Origin: Acidobacteriota bacterium | GTDB taxonomy: Bacteria; Acidobacteriota; Holophagae; Acanthopleuribacterales; Acanthopleuribacteraceae | NCBI GenBank assembly: GCA_030066195.1 | Contig: JASJCB010000045.1 | Span: 1-64,000 of the forward strand | DNA length: 64,000 nt | Direction of reading: 5' to 3' | In this document: piece by piece, positions 56,101 through 63,910 of the stretch | Position numbering within the stretch: the stretch's first letter is position 1 | How the letters are laid out: each line of letters begins with the position of its first letter | Translations under genes and position numbers: made by a program | Notes under the pieces: model-generated | The model's input: the letters and a program-made list of their open reading frames with translations, nothing else | Told to the model about the DNA's origin: nothing | Database searches by the model: none

Positions 56101-56495
56101 CTGTCCAGTCCAAGATGATGATCGTCAAAGAGCATCTCCCAGGGTAACGCGTGCAGCCGCGCTGACGCGTCCCGGCCCCCTTCCAGCACCAACTCCAGCC
56201 GTAGGGGCTGTCGGCGAAACTGTTGGAAGCGCTCGCCGAGTTTGCCTTGAAACAAGGCATCATACAGGCGTTTGCCCACCGCTTCAGCATCGAGTCCCGG
56301 CTTTCGGCGCTTGACATGAACGCAGCGGTCGGAACGGGAAATCCCCCCTGCTTTGAAGCTATTGAAACCTTCAGGCAAGCGAAATTCTACCTTGGAGGTA
56401 CGGCCTTTGTCCGGGTCTGTTGCCCACGCGGTATACAAACCATCTGTCGATGCTGTTATTTGAATCACAAAGTCTCGATAGACATTAACCGGCAT
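53169..56495 (-). CDS. CHAT - membrane helix - TPR protein
   Basis: Product of 1108 residues from the ATG at 56495, which has GAGGTG five bases upstream; the frame begins 47 codons earlier without a site. The N-terminal CHAT domain has an intact dyad, H220 in LHFMGHGG and C268 in VLNSCHGS. A membrane helix follows at about 368-390, then TPR repeats around 480-720 and a beta-rich region near 730-960, and a second TPR-like stretch to the end. The catalytic domain would be cytosolic and the TPR part extracytoplasmic. First large gene of the upstream protease block. Confidence 0.87.
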   Translation of the reverse strand: MPVNVYRDFVIQITASTDGLYTAWATDPDKGRTSKVEFRLPEGFNSFKAGGISRSDRCVHVKRRKPGLDAEAVGKRLYDALFQGKLGERFQQFRRQPLRLELVLEGGRDASARLHALPWEMLFDDHHLGLDSHYSIVRSVTDTAQTGETFGAWSTSTYARRLRVLAVASDPENLETLDLEVEKVNLTEEKLQVRHLDDVSRRGLQARLQEGFHILHFMGHGGIVDDTPVLYFKDAENGFRTVSGTDLANDLRCIGHKLRPNLVVLNSCHGSAVVGHEDDLRGVALELFKAGVPAVVAMRREIPDPAAIQFSLALYRQLAQDKTVDEAVVLGRSAISQLPESEGGSSWSVPVLFSKLPNGRLFRNPFPWKPLIAALSVLTLFVAAFLINKAMADIRIAFDEVRGTESALWKDTTPLKMGLAVVKGVTPVRDQADYQVAVRLENGKTRRLVATIMDRGGRPLPEVILQADSAGTPEAIADLKEELLYQLLDRLNLLDEQARGEIKRLRPVTAQVRRTNSKGVEAMEAGDLLAAEQAFANAVDMDENYAVAHSNLAMLLFRQARYEEALPHAQKAVNQVDVFQVFHYNLACIQLALKETEAATVSLARAIDLDPGYVAARHELGKIHLAEKNWQPARAAFEQCGDFVPALKNLGRLSRALGAAEEAIVYLEQALTLPQDDSLQTAEILYLLALCYRDMNQLDLACTRVAAYFAIPHAEHLSWRKELDQLKCEQTVMLNQTQREVTVRNGPFALITDLEGPFTVSAAGRLWPASFRGALSQGWTLTTSKKVVATLLCASGNLISLEGPGTWVIDEALCTIGQKRAPGLFSLLSDQFSREQLSLGPTLSLYSRGDEKYVMLAPIGFTSSPRPELVWTDIPDMAEWRLTLREPGRRRPHPLKIKDPNRESIPKGSSTISVCRMSWPRQWPPLRPGSKYRVTIEPILNNKLGSGPVRIIADMQLVDTPDVLQKQLQKIDTPADEPDSKLLLKAAAYRGADDRGAAIMVRLDLFAVRAELGDALALGQAYLEAGLTDFAIPWFTYLLERKIDVSMLTKAEEGLGRAHLVEARYQQALLHLTRARALYFQMGNLLAVALIDEAIAEAENLLTALEFR

Positions 56496-56687
56496 GGTAA
56501 CACCTCGTATCATTTTCAGGCCAGGATTCAGTGATCTTATGGATTTTGCCGGTGAGTCAGGCCGGCGGCTTTGTGACCAGATTGTGACGGCTATCCTTAG
56601 TCGATCGGTTAGATGGTCTAAATGAGCGGTTGGCACACGAGACCCGGCAAGGTGAAATCATCGTGTCACCATTGACCGGTAGCGGGG

Positions 56688-56882
56688 CTAAACGGGTTCC
56701 TTCCCGGACCCGACAATTGCTGAATTCAAGGGTTCCAACGTTGAAACAGAGGAAGAGTTCGTTTTGCAATCATCTGGACCACCGGGCTGTTGCCGGCATA
56801 GAAACTGCTCAAGCAGTAGGGGCTCGTTAGGAAGCCTCGCTCTTGCCAACTCGACCCCATTGAACACAACTTCTTGTTCCAA
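56688..56882 (-). CDS. 64-residue protein upstream of the CHAT gene
   Basis: A TTG start at 56882 has GGAGGT eight bases upstream and gives a product beginning MEQEVVFNGVELARA. The VFNGVEL segment resembles YFNGVDL at the N-terminus of the 1300-residue protease of the same block, which hints at a shared recognition or docking motif. The rest is unremarkable with two cysteines. It is co-directional, about 190 bp before the CHAT start. An overlapping 18-codon ATG frame competes for the site, so translation is uncertain. Confidence 0.4.
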   Translation of the reverse strand: MEQEVVFNGVELARARLPNEPLLLEQFLCRQQPGGPDDCKTNSSSVSTLEPLNSAIVGSGKEPV

Positions 56883-57550
56883 ACATCTGCACCTCCGTTT
56901 GGCAAATCACTTCTTTTACAAGACACCTGTTATAAAAAAATGTTGAAATTAATTTTGGGCCCTCTCATCCCTGACGGTGTATCTTTCTTATTTTTCAAAG
57001 AAATTGGGACAGACTGGGAGACTGGAAAACGCCTGAAACCCTCCGATGAATGAGGGTCACCGCCGCAAGGGGCATGGCCGGGATCCTTCAGGACAAACTT
57101 GTAGTTTGTGCCTTGGCCGACAGAAACGGGGACGCCCAGGCTGTTGTCGGCCCTACCTGGGCACCTGGCCGGCCCATGAAGCCAAAAGCTGGTTCCGATT
57201 CGTTCTGGAATGAGAACCGGGACTTGCCTTACGCGCCACCGCATAAGTCAGATTTGGTCGCGCGCTTTGGCCAAAGAAAACGAAACTTGATTTCAATCAC
57301 CAATCACCTGTACTGCTAGTGTCAAGAGTTCATACCTTCAATACTGGAGGTCCCCAAAAAAGGGTCCTGTTGTTGACACTCGATCGAGGAGTCGGCTCTT
57401 GCCGGTTTGGCCGGAATCCAAGGGCCCGGATGTATGATGGTTGAAGAAGGGTGATGGCCGTCGGTGCTCCGTGGGGTCTTGAAGAGGTTGCTCTCCACCG
57501 GGGTTTCCGGCTAGAGTAACAGTTTGACAAGGACGACGAGGAGCAATGAG
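56883..57550. other. Intergenic region between protease block and symporter
   Basis: No gene is supported in about 670 bases. Frames of about 90-105 codons exist on both strands, without ribosome sites or motifs I recognise. A GGTCCCC/GGGTCC hairpin is near 57347. The promoter of the divergent CHAT block probably lies on the left side. Confidence 0.45.
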
Positions 57551-59005
57551 ATGATCTACGTGGTGGCAATCGCAGCATACCTGTTGGTGCTGGTGGCGAT
57601 CAGCATCTACAAGAGCCGCTCGGTCAAGACCCAGGAAGACTTCATGGTCGCGGGTCGCGCCGTGCCCTGGTACTTCCTGGTAGGGACGCTGGTCTGTACC
57701 TGGATCGGCTCGGGGAGCCTGTTCGGCGGCGCGGGTCGCGGCTTTCGCGAGGGCTTTTCGGCGCTGTGGATGAGCGCCGGTGCCTGGGTGGGGATCGCGA
57801 TCGTCTACTTCCTGGCCGGTAAGGTGCGCAAGATCGCTCAGTACACGGTCCCCGACATCCTCGAGACCCGCTACCATCCGGCGGCGCGCATCCTGGGCAC
57901 GGTCGCCATCATCATCGCTTATCTGACCATTGCGAGCTACCAGTTCATCGGCGGTGGACGCCTGTTGAATCTGCTCTTCCCCGAGGTCGACCCGGCCACC
58001 GGGCAGGCGATCGTCTGCGGTCTGGTGGTGGTATTCACGATCCTCGCCGGCATGATGTCGATCGTCACCATCGACATCCTCAACGGCCTGGTCATTCTGG
58101 TCAGCATCATCGTCGCCGTACCGCTGGTGCTGTCGCAGGCGGGCGGTTGGGAGCAGATCCAGGTCACCCTGCCCGACACCCACTTCACAACGCTGGGCCG
58201 CTTGGGGATCCTGCCCGCGATCGGTCTGTTCCTGCCGACCTTCTTCCTGTTACTGGGCGAGAGCAGCATGTACCAGAAGTTCTTCTCGGCCAAGAATTCG
58301 GCCGACGCGCGCAAGGCCGTGATCGGCATGATCCTGGGCGTGATCGTGATCGAGACGGTCCTGATCGCCGTCGCGGTCTTCGGGGCCGGGCTCTACTGGG
58401 ACAACCCCGATTTCGTCGGCACCGCCGCCGGCTTCAGCGCCGAGCAGCAGCGCAACACCGAGACCATCCTGCTCCAACTGGGTCGGCACAACCTGCCCGT
58501 GGTTGCCGGCTGCCTGTTGCTGGCGGGCTGCGTGGCGATTATCTTCTCGACTGCCAACACCTTCCTGATGGTGCCCTCCACCAATCTCGCGCGCGACATC
58601 TACCAGCGCTTTATCAACCCCGATGTCAGCGAACGCGGCATCATCCGCTTCCAGCGGGTCACGATCCTGATCCTGGCCGTGCTCGCCTACGTGGTCTCCT
58701 CGTTCTTCGTCAGCATTCTCGACATGGCGCTGTATGCCTATACCATGGTCGGCGCCGCGGTCACGCCGGCCCTGTTGGCGGCCTTTCTGTGGAAACGGGT
58801 CACCCCGGCGGGCGGGGTCAGCTCGATTGCCTCGGGTATCGGCGTCACCATTGTTTTCGGCCTGCTCAACACGCTGGGGGTCACCGACATCGCCTATGAC
58901 TACATCATCTACCCCGCGGCCGGTGTCTCGATCCTGTGTCTGATCGTGGTCAGCCTGCTCACCGAGCCCTCGCCGGAGGAACGCTGGAAACCGTTCATGA
59001 GCTGA
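57551..59005 (+). CDS. Sodium:solute symporter (SSS family)
   Basis: Inner-membrane transporter of 484 residues with about 13 hydrophobic helices, N-out in the SSS family. The family region GTWIGSGSLFGGAGRGF-like sodium-site loop is seen near 57-75, and the GESSMYQKFFSAK segment follows TM6-7. The ATG at 57551 has GAGGAG seven bases before it. Substrate cannot be assigned; solutes such as proline, pantothenate, sugars or organic acids are all possible. It is a single gene, convergent with nothing and divergent from the CHAT block. Confidence 0.88.
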   Translation: MIYVVAIAAYLLVLVAISIYKSRSVKTQEDFMVAGRAVPWYFLVGTLVCTWIGSGSLFGGAGRGFREGFSALWMSAGAWVGIAIVYFLAGKVRKIAQYTVPDILETRYHPAARILGTVAIIIAYLTIASYQFIGGGRLLNLLFPEVDPATGQAIVCGLVVVFTILAGMMSIVTIDILNGLVILVSIIVAVPLVLSQAGGWEQIQVTLPDTHFTTLGRLGILPAIGLFLPTFFLLLGESSMYQKFFSAKNSADARKAVIGMILGVIVIETVLIAVAVFGAGLYWDNPDFVGTAAGFSAEQQRNTETILLQLGRHNLPVVAGCLLLAGCVAIIFSTANTFLMVPSTNLARDIYQRFINPDVSERGIIRFQRVTILILAVLAYVVSSFFVSILDMALYAYTMVGAAVTPALLAAFLWKRVTPAGGVSSIASGIGVTIVFGLLNTLGVTDIAYDYIIYPAAGVSILCLIVVSLLTEPSPEERWKPFMS

Positions 59006-59255
59006 ATCCTCTTCGCGATCGGAGGATCCAGGACGAAAAGTGATTGTAAGACGAGAACATTCACGTCATTGGTTTGCGGGAGCTGGTCGAAGAGCTATAG
59101 GCACTTGGGTAACCGGCCCAGGCCAACATTCTGTCAGAATTGATTTCAGACCTGCTGATTTTGTGATTTAACCCATGCTCAAAGGTTCAAGATGGACACA
59201 TCAAACTATAGCTTCAACCAATTTTGACCAAAACCGGCTCTAAACCAGAAGCTTG
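59006..59255. other. Intergenic region
   Basis: No gene or repeat was seen. It ends in the promoter of the cysteine-rich peptide. Confidence 0.5.
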
Positions 59256-59264
59256 TGTTATAAT
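59256..59264 (+). promoter_or_regulatory. Extended -10 promoter of the Cys-rich peptide
   Basis: TGTTATAAT is a consensus extended -10 element 93 bases before the peptide start. No good -35 hexamer sits at the right distance, as is common with extended -10 promoters. Confidence 0.65.
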
Positions 59265-59356
59265 CGACTGGTACATCTTAACAAGTTGCGGCTGTTATGC
59301 TGCAACACAGTGTAAACTTATTGCCTCCATTTCTACTAAATTCAAGGAGAAATTGT

Positions 59357-59542
59357 ATGAAAAAGCTGATCCTTTTGCTAGGTATGACTGCCGTCCTGGC
59401 CTTGGGCGCCTTTGCCTTGGAACTCCCGGACCCGTCGGCATTGTGCAGAGATTTGTGTGAGCAACAGTATTATTATTGCGACATTTTTGCCAATCCTGAC
59501 TGCGACTGGCAGTATAGAGGATGTTTACTTGCTTGCCTCTGA
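59357..59542 (+). CDS. Secreted six-cysteine peptide
   Basis: Product of 61 residues with a clear signal peptide (MKKLILLLGMTAVLALGAFA). The mature part of about 40 residues has six cysteines spaced C-x3-C-x6-C-x7-C-x6-C-x3-C, a symmetric pattern. Paired CxxxC motifs on two helices recall alpha-hairpinin-type disulfide peptides. AAGGAG is nine bases before the ATG. I know no bacterial family with this exact pattern. It could be a toxin, protease inhibitor or structural peptide. Confidence 0.8.
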   Translation: MKKLILLLGMTAVLALGAFALELPDPSALCRDLCEQQYYYCDIFANPDCDWQYRGCLLACL

Positions 59543-59851
59543 GCCGCTGGTCATTCCAATCGAGTGGGAGTCGGGGCCGCCCCCGCTCCCCGCGTCATGA
59601 TGTGGTAAAGAGTGACCCTCCCGGGCTTCGATTTGAGATGTAAGACCAGAAGCGATTAAGGCGCACCTTCCCATTTATCCATGCTTTCCGATCCTTCCTA
59701 TCAATCGCTCCTGTTTTTGGCTCGATCGGGAATTTGCCTCTTGCCGGCCACGGTCCATGGAGCGCATCCATCTGTAACCGAACAGGCTGCCGGCCGTCAT
59801 CGAAGAATCAGACCTGCCGGCCTGATGAATAAGGAGTTAACCGGAGAAAGA
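59543..59851. other. Intergenic region before the transposase relic
   Basis: No gene is supported in about 310 bases; only the IS remnant that follows is recognisable. Confidence 0.5.
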
Positions 59852-60079
59852 CATGGCCAAATCCGGCGTGACGCCGACCGATTCCTTGGCGGTGGCGATG
59901 ACACCACGCTTATTATCGATCCCGGCGGCTTTCCCAAGCGAGAGAGTCATGCCGTCGGCGTTGATCGTCAGTGGTGCGGCCGATTGAGCAAAGTGGACAA
60001 TTTTCAGGTGGCTGTGTTCGCCGCGCTTGTCAACAGCCGGGATGCGGCCTTAACGGACCGTAGCGTGCTGATCTTATGA
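59852..60079 (+). pseudogene. IS701/IS4-type transposase remnant
   Basis: About 75 residues match the DDE transposase core of the IS701/IS4 group: LIIDPGGFPKRESHAVGV corresponds to the usual D-D-TGFPKKG-HSVGV segment and RQWCGRLSKVDNFQVAVF to RQYCGRLGKxxNCQVxVF. Both the N-terminal and C-terminal parts are missing and the frame stops at 60079. The expected second Asp of the motif is Pro (IIDPGGF), so the catalytic site is damaged too. Confidence 0.8.
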
Positions 60080-60107
60080 ACCTGGTGTCCTAAAAAAATA
60101 AAATTGA

Positions 60108-60136
60108 TTGATAGGATTATTTCTTCGTGATAGAAT
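60108..60136 (+). promoter_or_regulatory. Sigma-70-type promoter
   Basis: TTGATA at 60108-60113 and TAGAAT at 60131-60136 are separated by exactly 17 bases, 70 bases before the small exported protein start. It should drive that gene and perhaps the propeller-like gene after it. Confidence 0.6.
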
Positions 60137-60205
60137 TTGAAAACATAGGTAAGTGCGTTCAAGCGAGCCTTCCTATAAATCAAAAATTCAAAAATGGAGA
60201 TTTCA

Positions 60206-60412
60206 ATGAAGAAATTCATGTCGGTATTTCTTTGTCTGTTCCTCTCGATTGGTTTTGTTGCGATTGCTGCTGATGAGGTTTTCCCCGATGACACTAGTGA
60301 CGAAGCTGTATGGGAGCAGTGCAATTGGGAAGCTTACAACGATCTTGCAGAGGGCGTGGACTACGAACAGGCGCAACAACTCTTTGACGAGTGCATGGAA
60401 ACTGCCGGATAA
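60206..60412 (+). CDS. Small exported acidic protein
   Basis: Product of 68 residues with a signal peptide (MKKFMSVFLCLFLSIGFVAIA) and an acidic mature part containing two cysteines 24-25 residues apart (CNWEAYNDL ... FDECME). The ATG at 60206 is preferred to that at 60194 because it begins the lysine-rich signal sequence and TGGAGA lies upstream. Family unknown. It is followed by the propeller-like gene on the same strand. Confidence 0.7.
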   Translation: MKKFMSVFLCLFLSIGFVAIAADEVFPDDTSDEAVWEQCNWEAYNDLAEGVDYEQAQQLFDECMETAG

Positions 60413-60531
60413 TCGCCGGAGAAAGGTTTAACTGGCGTTCCTTTTCTTCGTGAACTGGAATGCTTATTGCCGCAAAGGGAGATGGCCTCATTACTTATGG
60501 GTCGTCTCCTTTTGTACTGTGAGGTTTCAGC

Positions 60532-61458
60532 TTGACGCTTTTTCTGTTTTTTCTTTTTGTAAACGATTTAGATTTCATTGGACAAGATTTTCTTGATGAA
60601 TACGAGCTGTACCGCTTCAACGGTGGGTTTGTTTTCCAGGGTGATGTGTATGTCAATTATCTGGAAACCCTGGTCCGAATTACTCCTGAAAAGACTGTGA
60701 CTATTTTTAATGCAAAAGGAGAAGGGCCGAAGGAATTAAACCGCTGCAACAGCTTTTTTGCCTTCAATGGCAGCGTCTGGGGTTATGAATCCACCATGCG
60801 CCGAATTGTGAAATTCAATCGTGATTTGGAGATAGAAACCAAAATTAAGATCCCGGATCAATCCGGCTACAGCATGAGCATTACCCCTGGAGAGAATGTT
60901 TTTTACACATTTGAATACTCCGTGATCAATCATCGGGATGTGCCGTTTACAGTAAAGGTCCGTGACAAAGACACTCTGGAAGTTATCGATACCTTCACAC
61001 TTCCAACCTGGAAACCTAAAAATGATAAGGGGGTCATCAGGTTTTTTCAGATTAAGGACGATGTTGTCGGCTTTACGGAGTTTGTCCAAAATGATGAGCA
61101 TTATGAGATCTTTGTGTTGGATAAAGACAGCCAGGTGACTTCATCTCTCAAACACGTGACTCCGCAAACCATAAAGTCAGATAAACCGGTTTACCGGCTG
61201 GGGAGTTATGGGGCGACCAAGGTATTAGGCATTATTCATCTTCAAGATCGTGTTCATGTGAGTATGAACGCCCTTGACACCAATGCCAAGACACCACTGA
61301 GAAAACGGGAATGGCAGTTTTACGAGCACGTTTTCGACTATAAAACTAAAAAGCCGGTCTCAGTCAATAAATCCAACCGTCGTTTGTTGCCTTCCATCGG
61401 CGTCACCGAGGCACTGATTTTTTACGAAAGTGACGAAGGGCTTTACCTGAAGCGCTAG
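60532..61458 (+). CDS. 6-bladed beta-propeller-like protein
   Basis: Product of 308 residues from a TTG with GAGGT seven bases upstream. A short hydrophobic start (LFLFFLFVN) is followed by repeated four-strand-like units. The motif NAKGEGPKEL matches the GxGPGEF-like turn of 6-bladed beta-propeller proteins. It is probably exported or membrane-anchored, with the start too short for a clear signal peptide. A role with the preceding small exported protein is possible. Confidence 0.6.
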   Translation: MTLFLFFLFVNDLDFIGQDFLDEYELYRFNGGFVFQGDVYVNYLETLVRITPEKTVTIFNAKGEGPKELNRCNSFFAFNGSVWGYESTMRRIVKFNRDLEIETKIKIPDQSGYSMSITPGENVFYTFEYSVINHRDVPFTVKVRDKDTLEVIDTFTLPTWKPKNDKGVIRFFQIKDDVVGFTEFVQNDEHYEIFVLDKDSQVTSSLKHVTPQTIKSDKPVYRLGSYGATKVLGIIHLQDRVHVSMNALDTNAKTPLRKREWQFYEHVFDYKTKKPVSVNKSNRRLLPSIGVTEALIFYESDEGLYLKR

Positions 61459-61469
61459 GCGGGGTAGGG

Positions 61470-61655
61470 TCAAGTCGCCCTAACCTGTCCATTCAGTTCG
61501 ACAAAAAGGCCCGCGGCACCATTACCGCTGAATGCCGTCTCGATCCCATCGATGAATCGGTCAGGCGGGAGTACCGGTTTGAATCCACTCTGCGCAATCG
61601 CAACGGGGACGTGGTATCCACGGCCGTCGCGACCTGGTTGGTCGGTCCCAAATAG
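61470..61655 (+). pseudogene. DUF4442 hotdog thioesterase C-terminal fragment
   Basis: Reading from 61470 gives NLSIQFDKKARGTITAECRL and, after a gap, NGDVVSTAVATWLVGPK, ending TAG at 61653-61655. This matches the C-terminal half of DUF4442/YiiD-like acyl-CoA thioesterases, whose hallmark is the (L/I)SIRFxKPARGxI segment. There is no start codon or N-terminal half; the fragment begins right after the propeller stop. It is probably the remains of a gene cut at the propeller junction. Confidence 0.7.
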
Positions 61656-61657
61656 GT

Positions 61658-62176
61658 TCAAACCATTCTGGCCAAAACCACATCGGTCTGGTGGTCATTG
61701 CCCAGGACGAATGTCATGGTGCCCACATCCCTGAAGGACCATTTGGTGTAGAACTCCAGGGCGCGATGGTTGGGCTGCCAAACGCTCAACCACATCGTCT
61801 TGCGGCCCTTGCCTTGTGCCTGGTCAAGACAGCCCCGCATCAAAATGCCGCCGATACCGCGCCCGATCAAATCGGTGCGGGCGTAAATGCGCGACAGTTC
61901 TATCGGCGCCGGACCCGTTACGCAGGACGGCGGTTCGCGATCGTGAAGCTTGGCATAGCCGGCCGGTTCGTCCTCCAGTTCGGCAAGTAGGTAGGTGACC
62001 GCCGGGTCGGATAGTTCACGCGTAATCTGGTTGCGGTTGAATGCTGAACCCACATAGGTGTCCATATTCTCCGGGGTATTGGCTTCCCCGTAGGTGTCGC
62101 GGAAAGTTTGCTCCATGAGGCGGACAAGGATACCGACATCCGCGGGCTTGGCCAGCCTGAGGATTGGAAGTGACAA
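61658..62176 (-). CDS. GNAT N-acetyltransferase
   Basis: Product of 172 residues with the acetyl-CoA-binding motif A as LIGRGIGGILMRGCLDQA and motif B near WLSVWQPNHRALEFYTKWSF. The frame is open from 62266, but the TTG at 62176 has AGGAG seven bases before it and starts where the domain does. Substrate unknown. Its end abuts the DUF4442 remnant's end. Confidence 0.82.
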   Translation of the reverse strand: MSLPILRLAKPADVGILVRLMEQTFRDTYGEANTPENMDTYVGSAFNRNQITRELSDPAVTYLLAELEDEPAGYAKLHDREPPSCVTGPAPIELSRIYARTDLIGRGIGGILMRGCLDQAQGKGRKTMWLSVWQPNHRALEFYTKWSFRDVGTMTFVLGNDHQTDVVLARMV

Positions 62177-62252
62177 GCGGAAACTCCTGGCTCCGGCGGC
62201 ATCCCTGGAAATGGATCGATGAAATAGTTGGGCCGGTAGTAACGCCGGATGG

Positions 62253-63677
62253 TTAAACTGGTCCAATCATATCACGCTCTGCAAAGCGTGTGGCAAGTCC
62301 CTTCATCAATCGTACGGCCAGGGCGGGCATAATGCGGGAAGCCTGTTCCAACTCGGCGCCGTTGAGTGAAGCCAGGACCACTTCGCCGCGCGCTTGTAGA
62401 CGAGCGGTGCGCTGGGTGCCGGTAAGGGCCGCAACCTCTCCCAGAATCTCGCCCTCGCGACTCTCCACCGCCAACAGTTTACCGTGACGGTGCACCTCTA
62501 CCTGGCCGTGGAGAAGGATATAGACCTCGTAAGAGTGTTCCTCTTCGTCGCAAATCAGCTCACCGTTATTGTACAGGCGCAGACGGTAGAACTTGCCCCA
62601 GCGCTTCAGCAATTCGCGCAGTACGGGATCGGCGATCTGGCCGCGCAGCTTCACGCGCCACTCGCGGTCCAGGCGGGTGCCGCGTTTGCTGATATGTTCC
62701 CATTCCTCGGCCCTGTCTTTGGTGTGTGGATCGATCTTGTCCAGGGCCAGCAGAACCTCGGCGGCGGAACCGGGACGCCGACGCTGATCGAAAGCCAACA
62801 AGGTGTCTACCAGGCCGGCTAAATCCTTGTAATCATCCGAAACCCTGTCTTCCAATTTGGGTAGGGTCGTACGCTCACGCAGGCGAATGGCTTCCCGTTG
62901 CGATAACTCTTTATGGGAGAAATCGCCGGTGATGCAGTACCACAGCATGGCGCCGAGGGCGAACAAATCGGAGCGCGCATCCAGCTTGATGTTTTCCCCT
63001 CGGGCCTGCTCGGGCGGCATGAAAGCGGGCGTGCCGGTGATACGGTGACTATCTTTTTGGAAAAGAGAGCGTGAGATACCGAAATCGGTGAGCAGGAAGC
63101 GGCCGTCCTCGGCAATCAAAACGTTACCGGGTTTGATATCCAGGTGCAGAATACCCAGGCGATGAGTGACGACAAGGGCTTCCAACATTTCGCGCAGCAG
63201 GCGCTTAGCGGTCTCGGCCGACAGCGGCCCTTCGCGCAAAACTCGGCGCAAAAGGGAACCCTGCTCACAATAGTGCAGCACTGAAAACAAAGCTTTGCCG
63301 TCGATGCCCCAATCGTAGAGTTGCACCACATTGGGATGTTTGACGCCTTTCATCAGCGAGATTTCGGAGCGGTGGCTTTCGGAGGGCTCATCGCCCTTGT
63401 AATCCATCACCTTCAGGGCAACCATATCGGGAATGGGTTCCGAGGAGGGTTTTTGCTCGATCACCTCGCCCAGGTACACCGTTCCGGCGCTGCCGTGACC
63501 CAAAACGCACTTGATGCGGTAGCGCGCACGCTCGCTTGTCAGCGGCATGTTGGGCTGCTGATCCGGTGCGGCGCCAAGACCCTCCAGCTCTTTGGTCAGG
63601 TCCAGGGTGGGTAACGAATCACCGTCGATATCGAACAACGAGGACATATCCTCATCATGCTCATTAGGCGTGCTCAT
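62253..63677 (-). CDS. Ser/Thr kinase with cyclic-nucleotide-binding domain
   Basis: Product of 474 residues without membrane helix. The Hanks-type kinase domain has the glycine loop GHGSAGTV (about 60-67), K89, the catalytic HLDIKPGN (D180) in which HRD has become HLD, and DFG (D198). A C-terminal cyclic-nucleotide-binding fold lies at about 365-460, with LLHGQVEVHRHGKL and EGEILGEVAALTGTQRTARL phosphate-binding cassette. A cAMP- or cGMP-gated soluble kinase is the simplest reading. The ATG at 63677 is used; 63710 is the longer alternative. Confidence 0.88.
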   Translation of the reverse strand: MSTPNEHDEDMSSLFDIDGDSLPTLDLTKELEGLGAAPDQQPNMPLTSERARYRIKCVLGHGSAGTVYLGEVIEQKPSSEPIPDMVALKVMDYKGDEPSESHRSEISLMKGVKHPNVVQLYDWGIDGKALFSVLHYCEQGSLLRRVLREGPLSAETAKRLLREMLEALVVTHRLGILHLDIKPGNVLIAEDGRFLLTDFGISRSLFQKDSHRITGTPAFMPPEQARGENIKLDARSDLFALGAMLWYCITGDFSHKELSQREAIRLRERTTLPKLEDRVSDDYKDLAGLVDTLLAFDQRRRPGSAAEVLLALDKIDPHTKDRAEEWEHISKRGTRLDREWRVKLRGQIADPVLRELLKRWGKFYRLRLYNNGELICDEEEHSYEVYILLHGQVEVHRHGKLLAVESREGEILGEVAALTGTQRTARLQARGEVVLASLNGAELEQASRIMPALAVRLMKGLATRFAERDMIGPV

Positions 63678-63828
63678 GAACGGCCCCTGCCCCGCGCCGG
63701 GTAAAACCAAATGCCGGGGAGATTCGATGCTAACAAATCATTATAGCAAGTTGCCGAGGGCAATTGGCAAGTTTCCAGGTTCCGGCAAAACGCGTTAAAA
63801 AAACAGACTTGAAACCTTGCATCTCTAT

Positions 63829-63884
63829 AAAAAAAAGGCGGGCATTATCCAACCCTAAAAAAAAGGCGGGCATTATCCAACCCT
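63829..63884. repeat. Perfect 28-bp tandem duplication
   Basis: The 28-base unit A8-GGCGGGCATTATCCAACCCT occurs twice without a mismatch, at 63829-63856 and 63857-63884. It lies upstream of the kinase start and downstream of the outer-membrane gene. Identity implies recent duplication; it could shift spacing in the kinase promoter region. Confidence 0.9.
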
Positions 63885-63910
63885 CGGCTAGGCGTCAACA
63901 CCGGCGCCAA

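Noticed and set aside
37308-56495. Type III-E CRISPR (Craspase) locus
   Set aside because: TPR-CHAT and a sigma factor are present, but no Cas7-11, Cas1/2 or crRNA array is visible.
57338-58183. 281-codon reverse frame over the symporter start
   Set aside because: Shadow: polar, Asp/His-rich, opposite a clear membrane protein.
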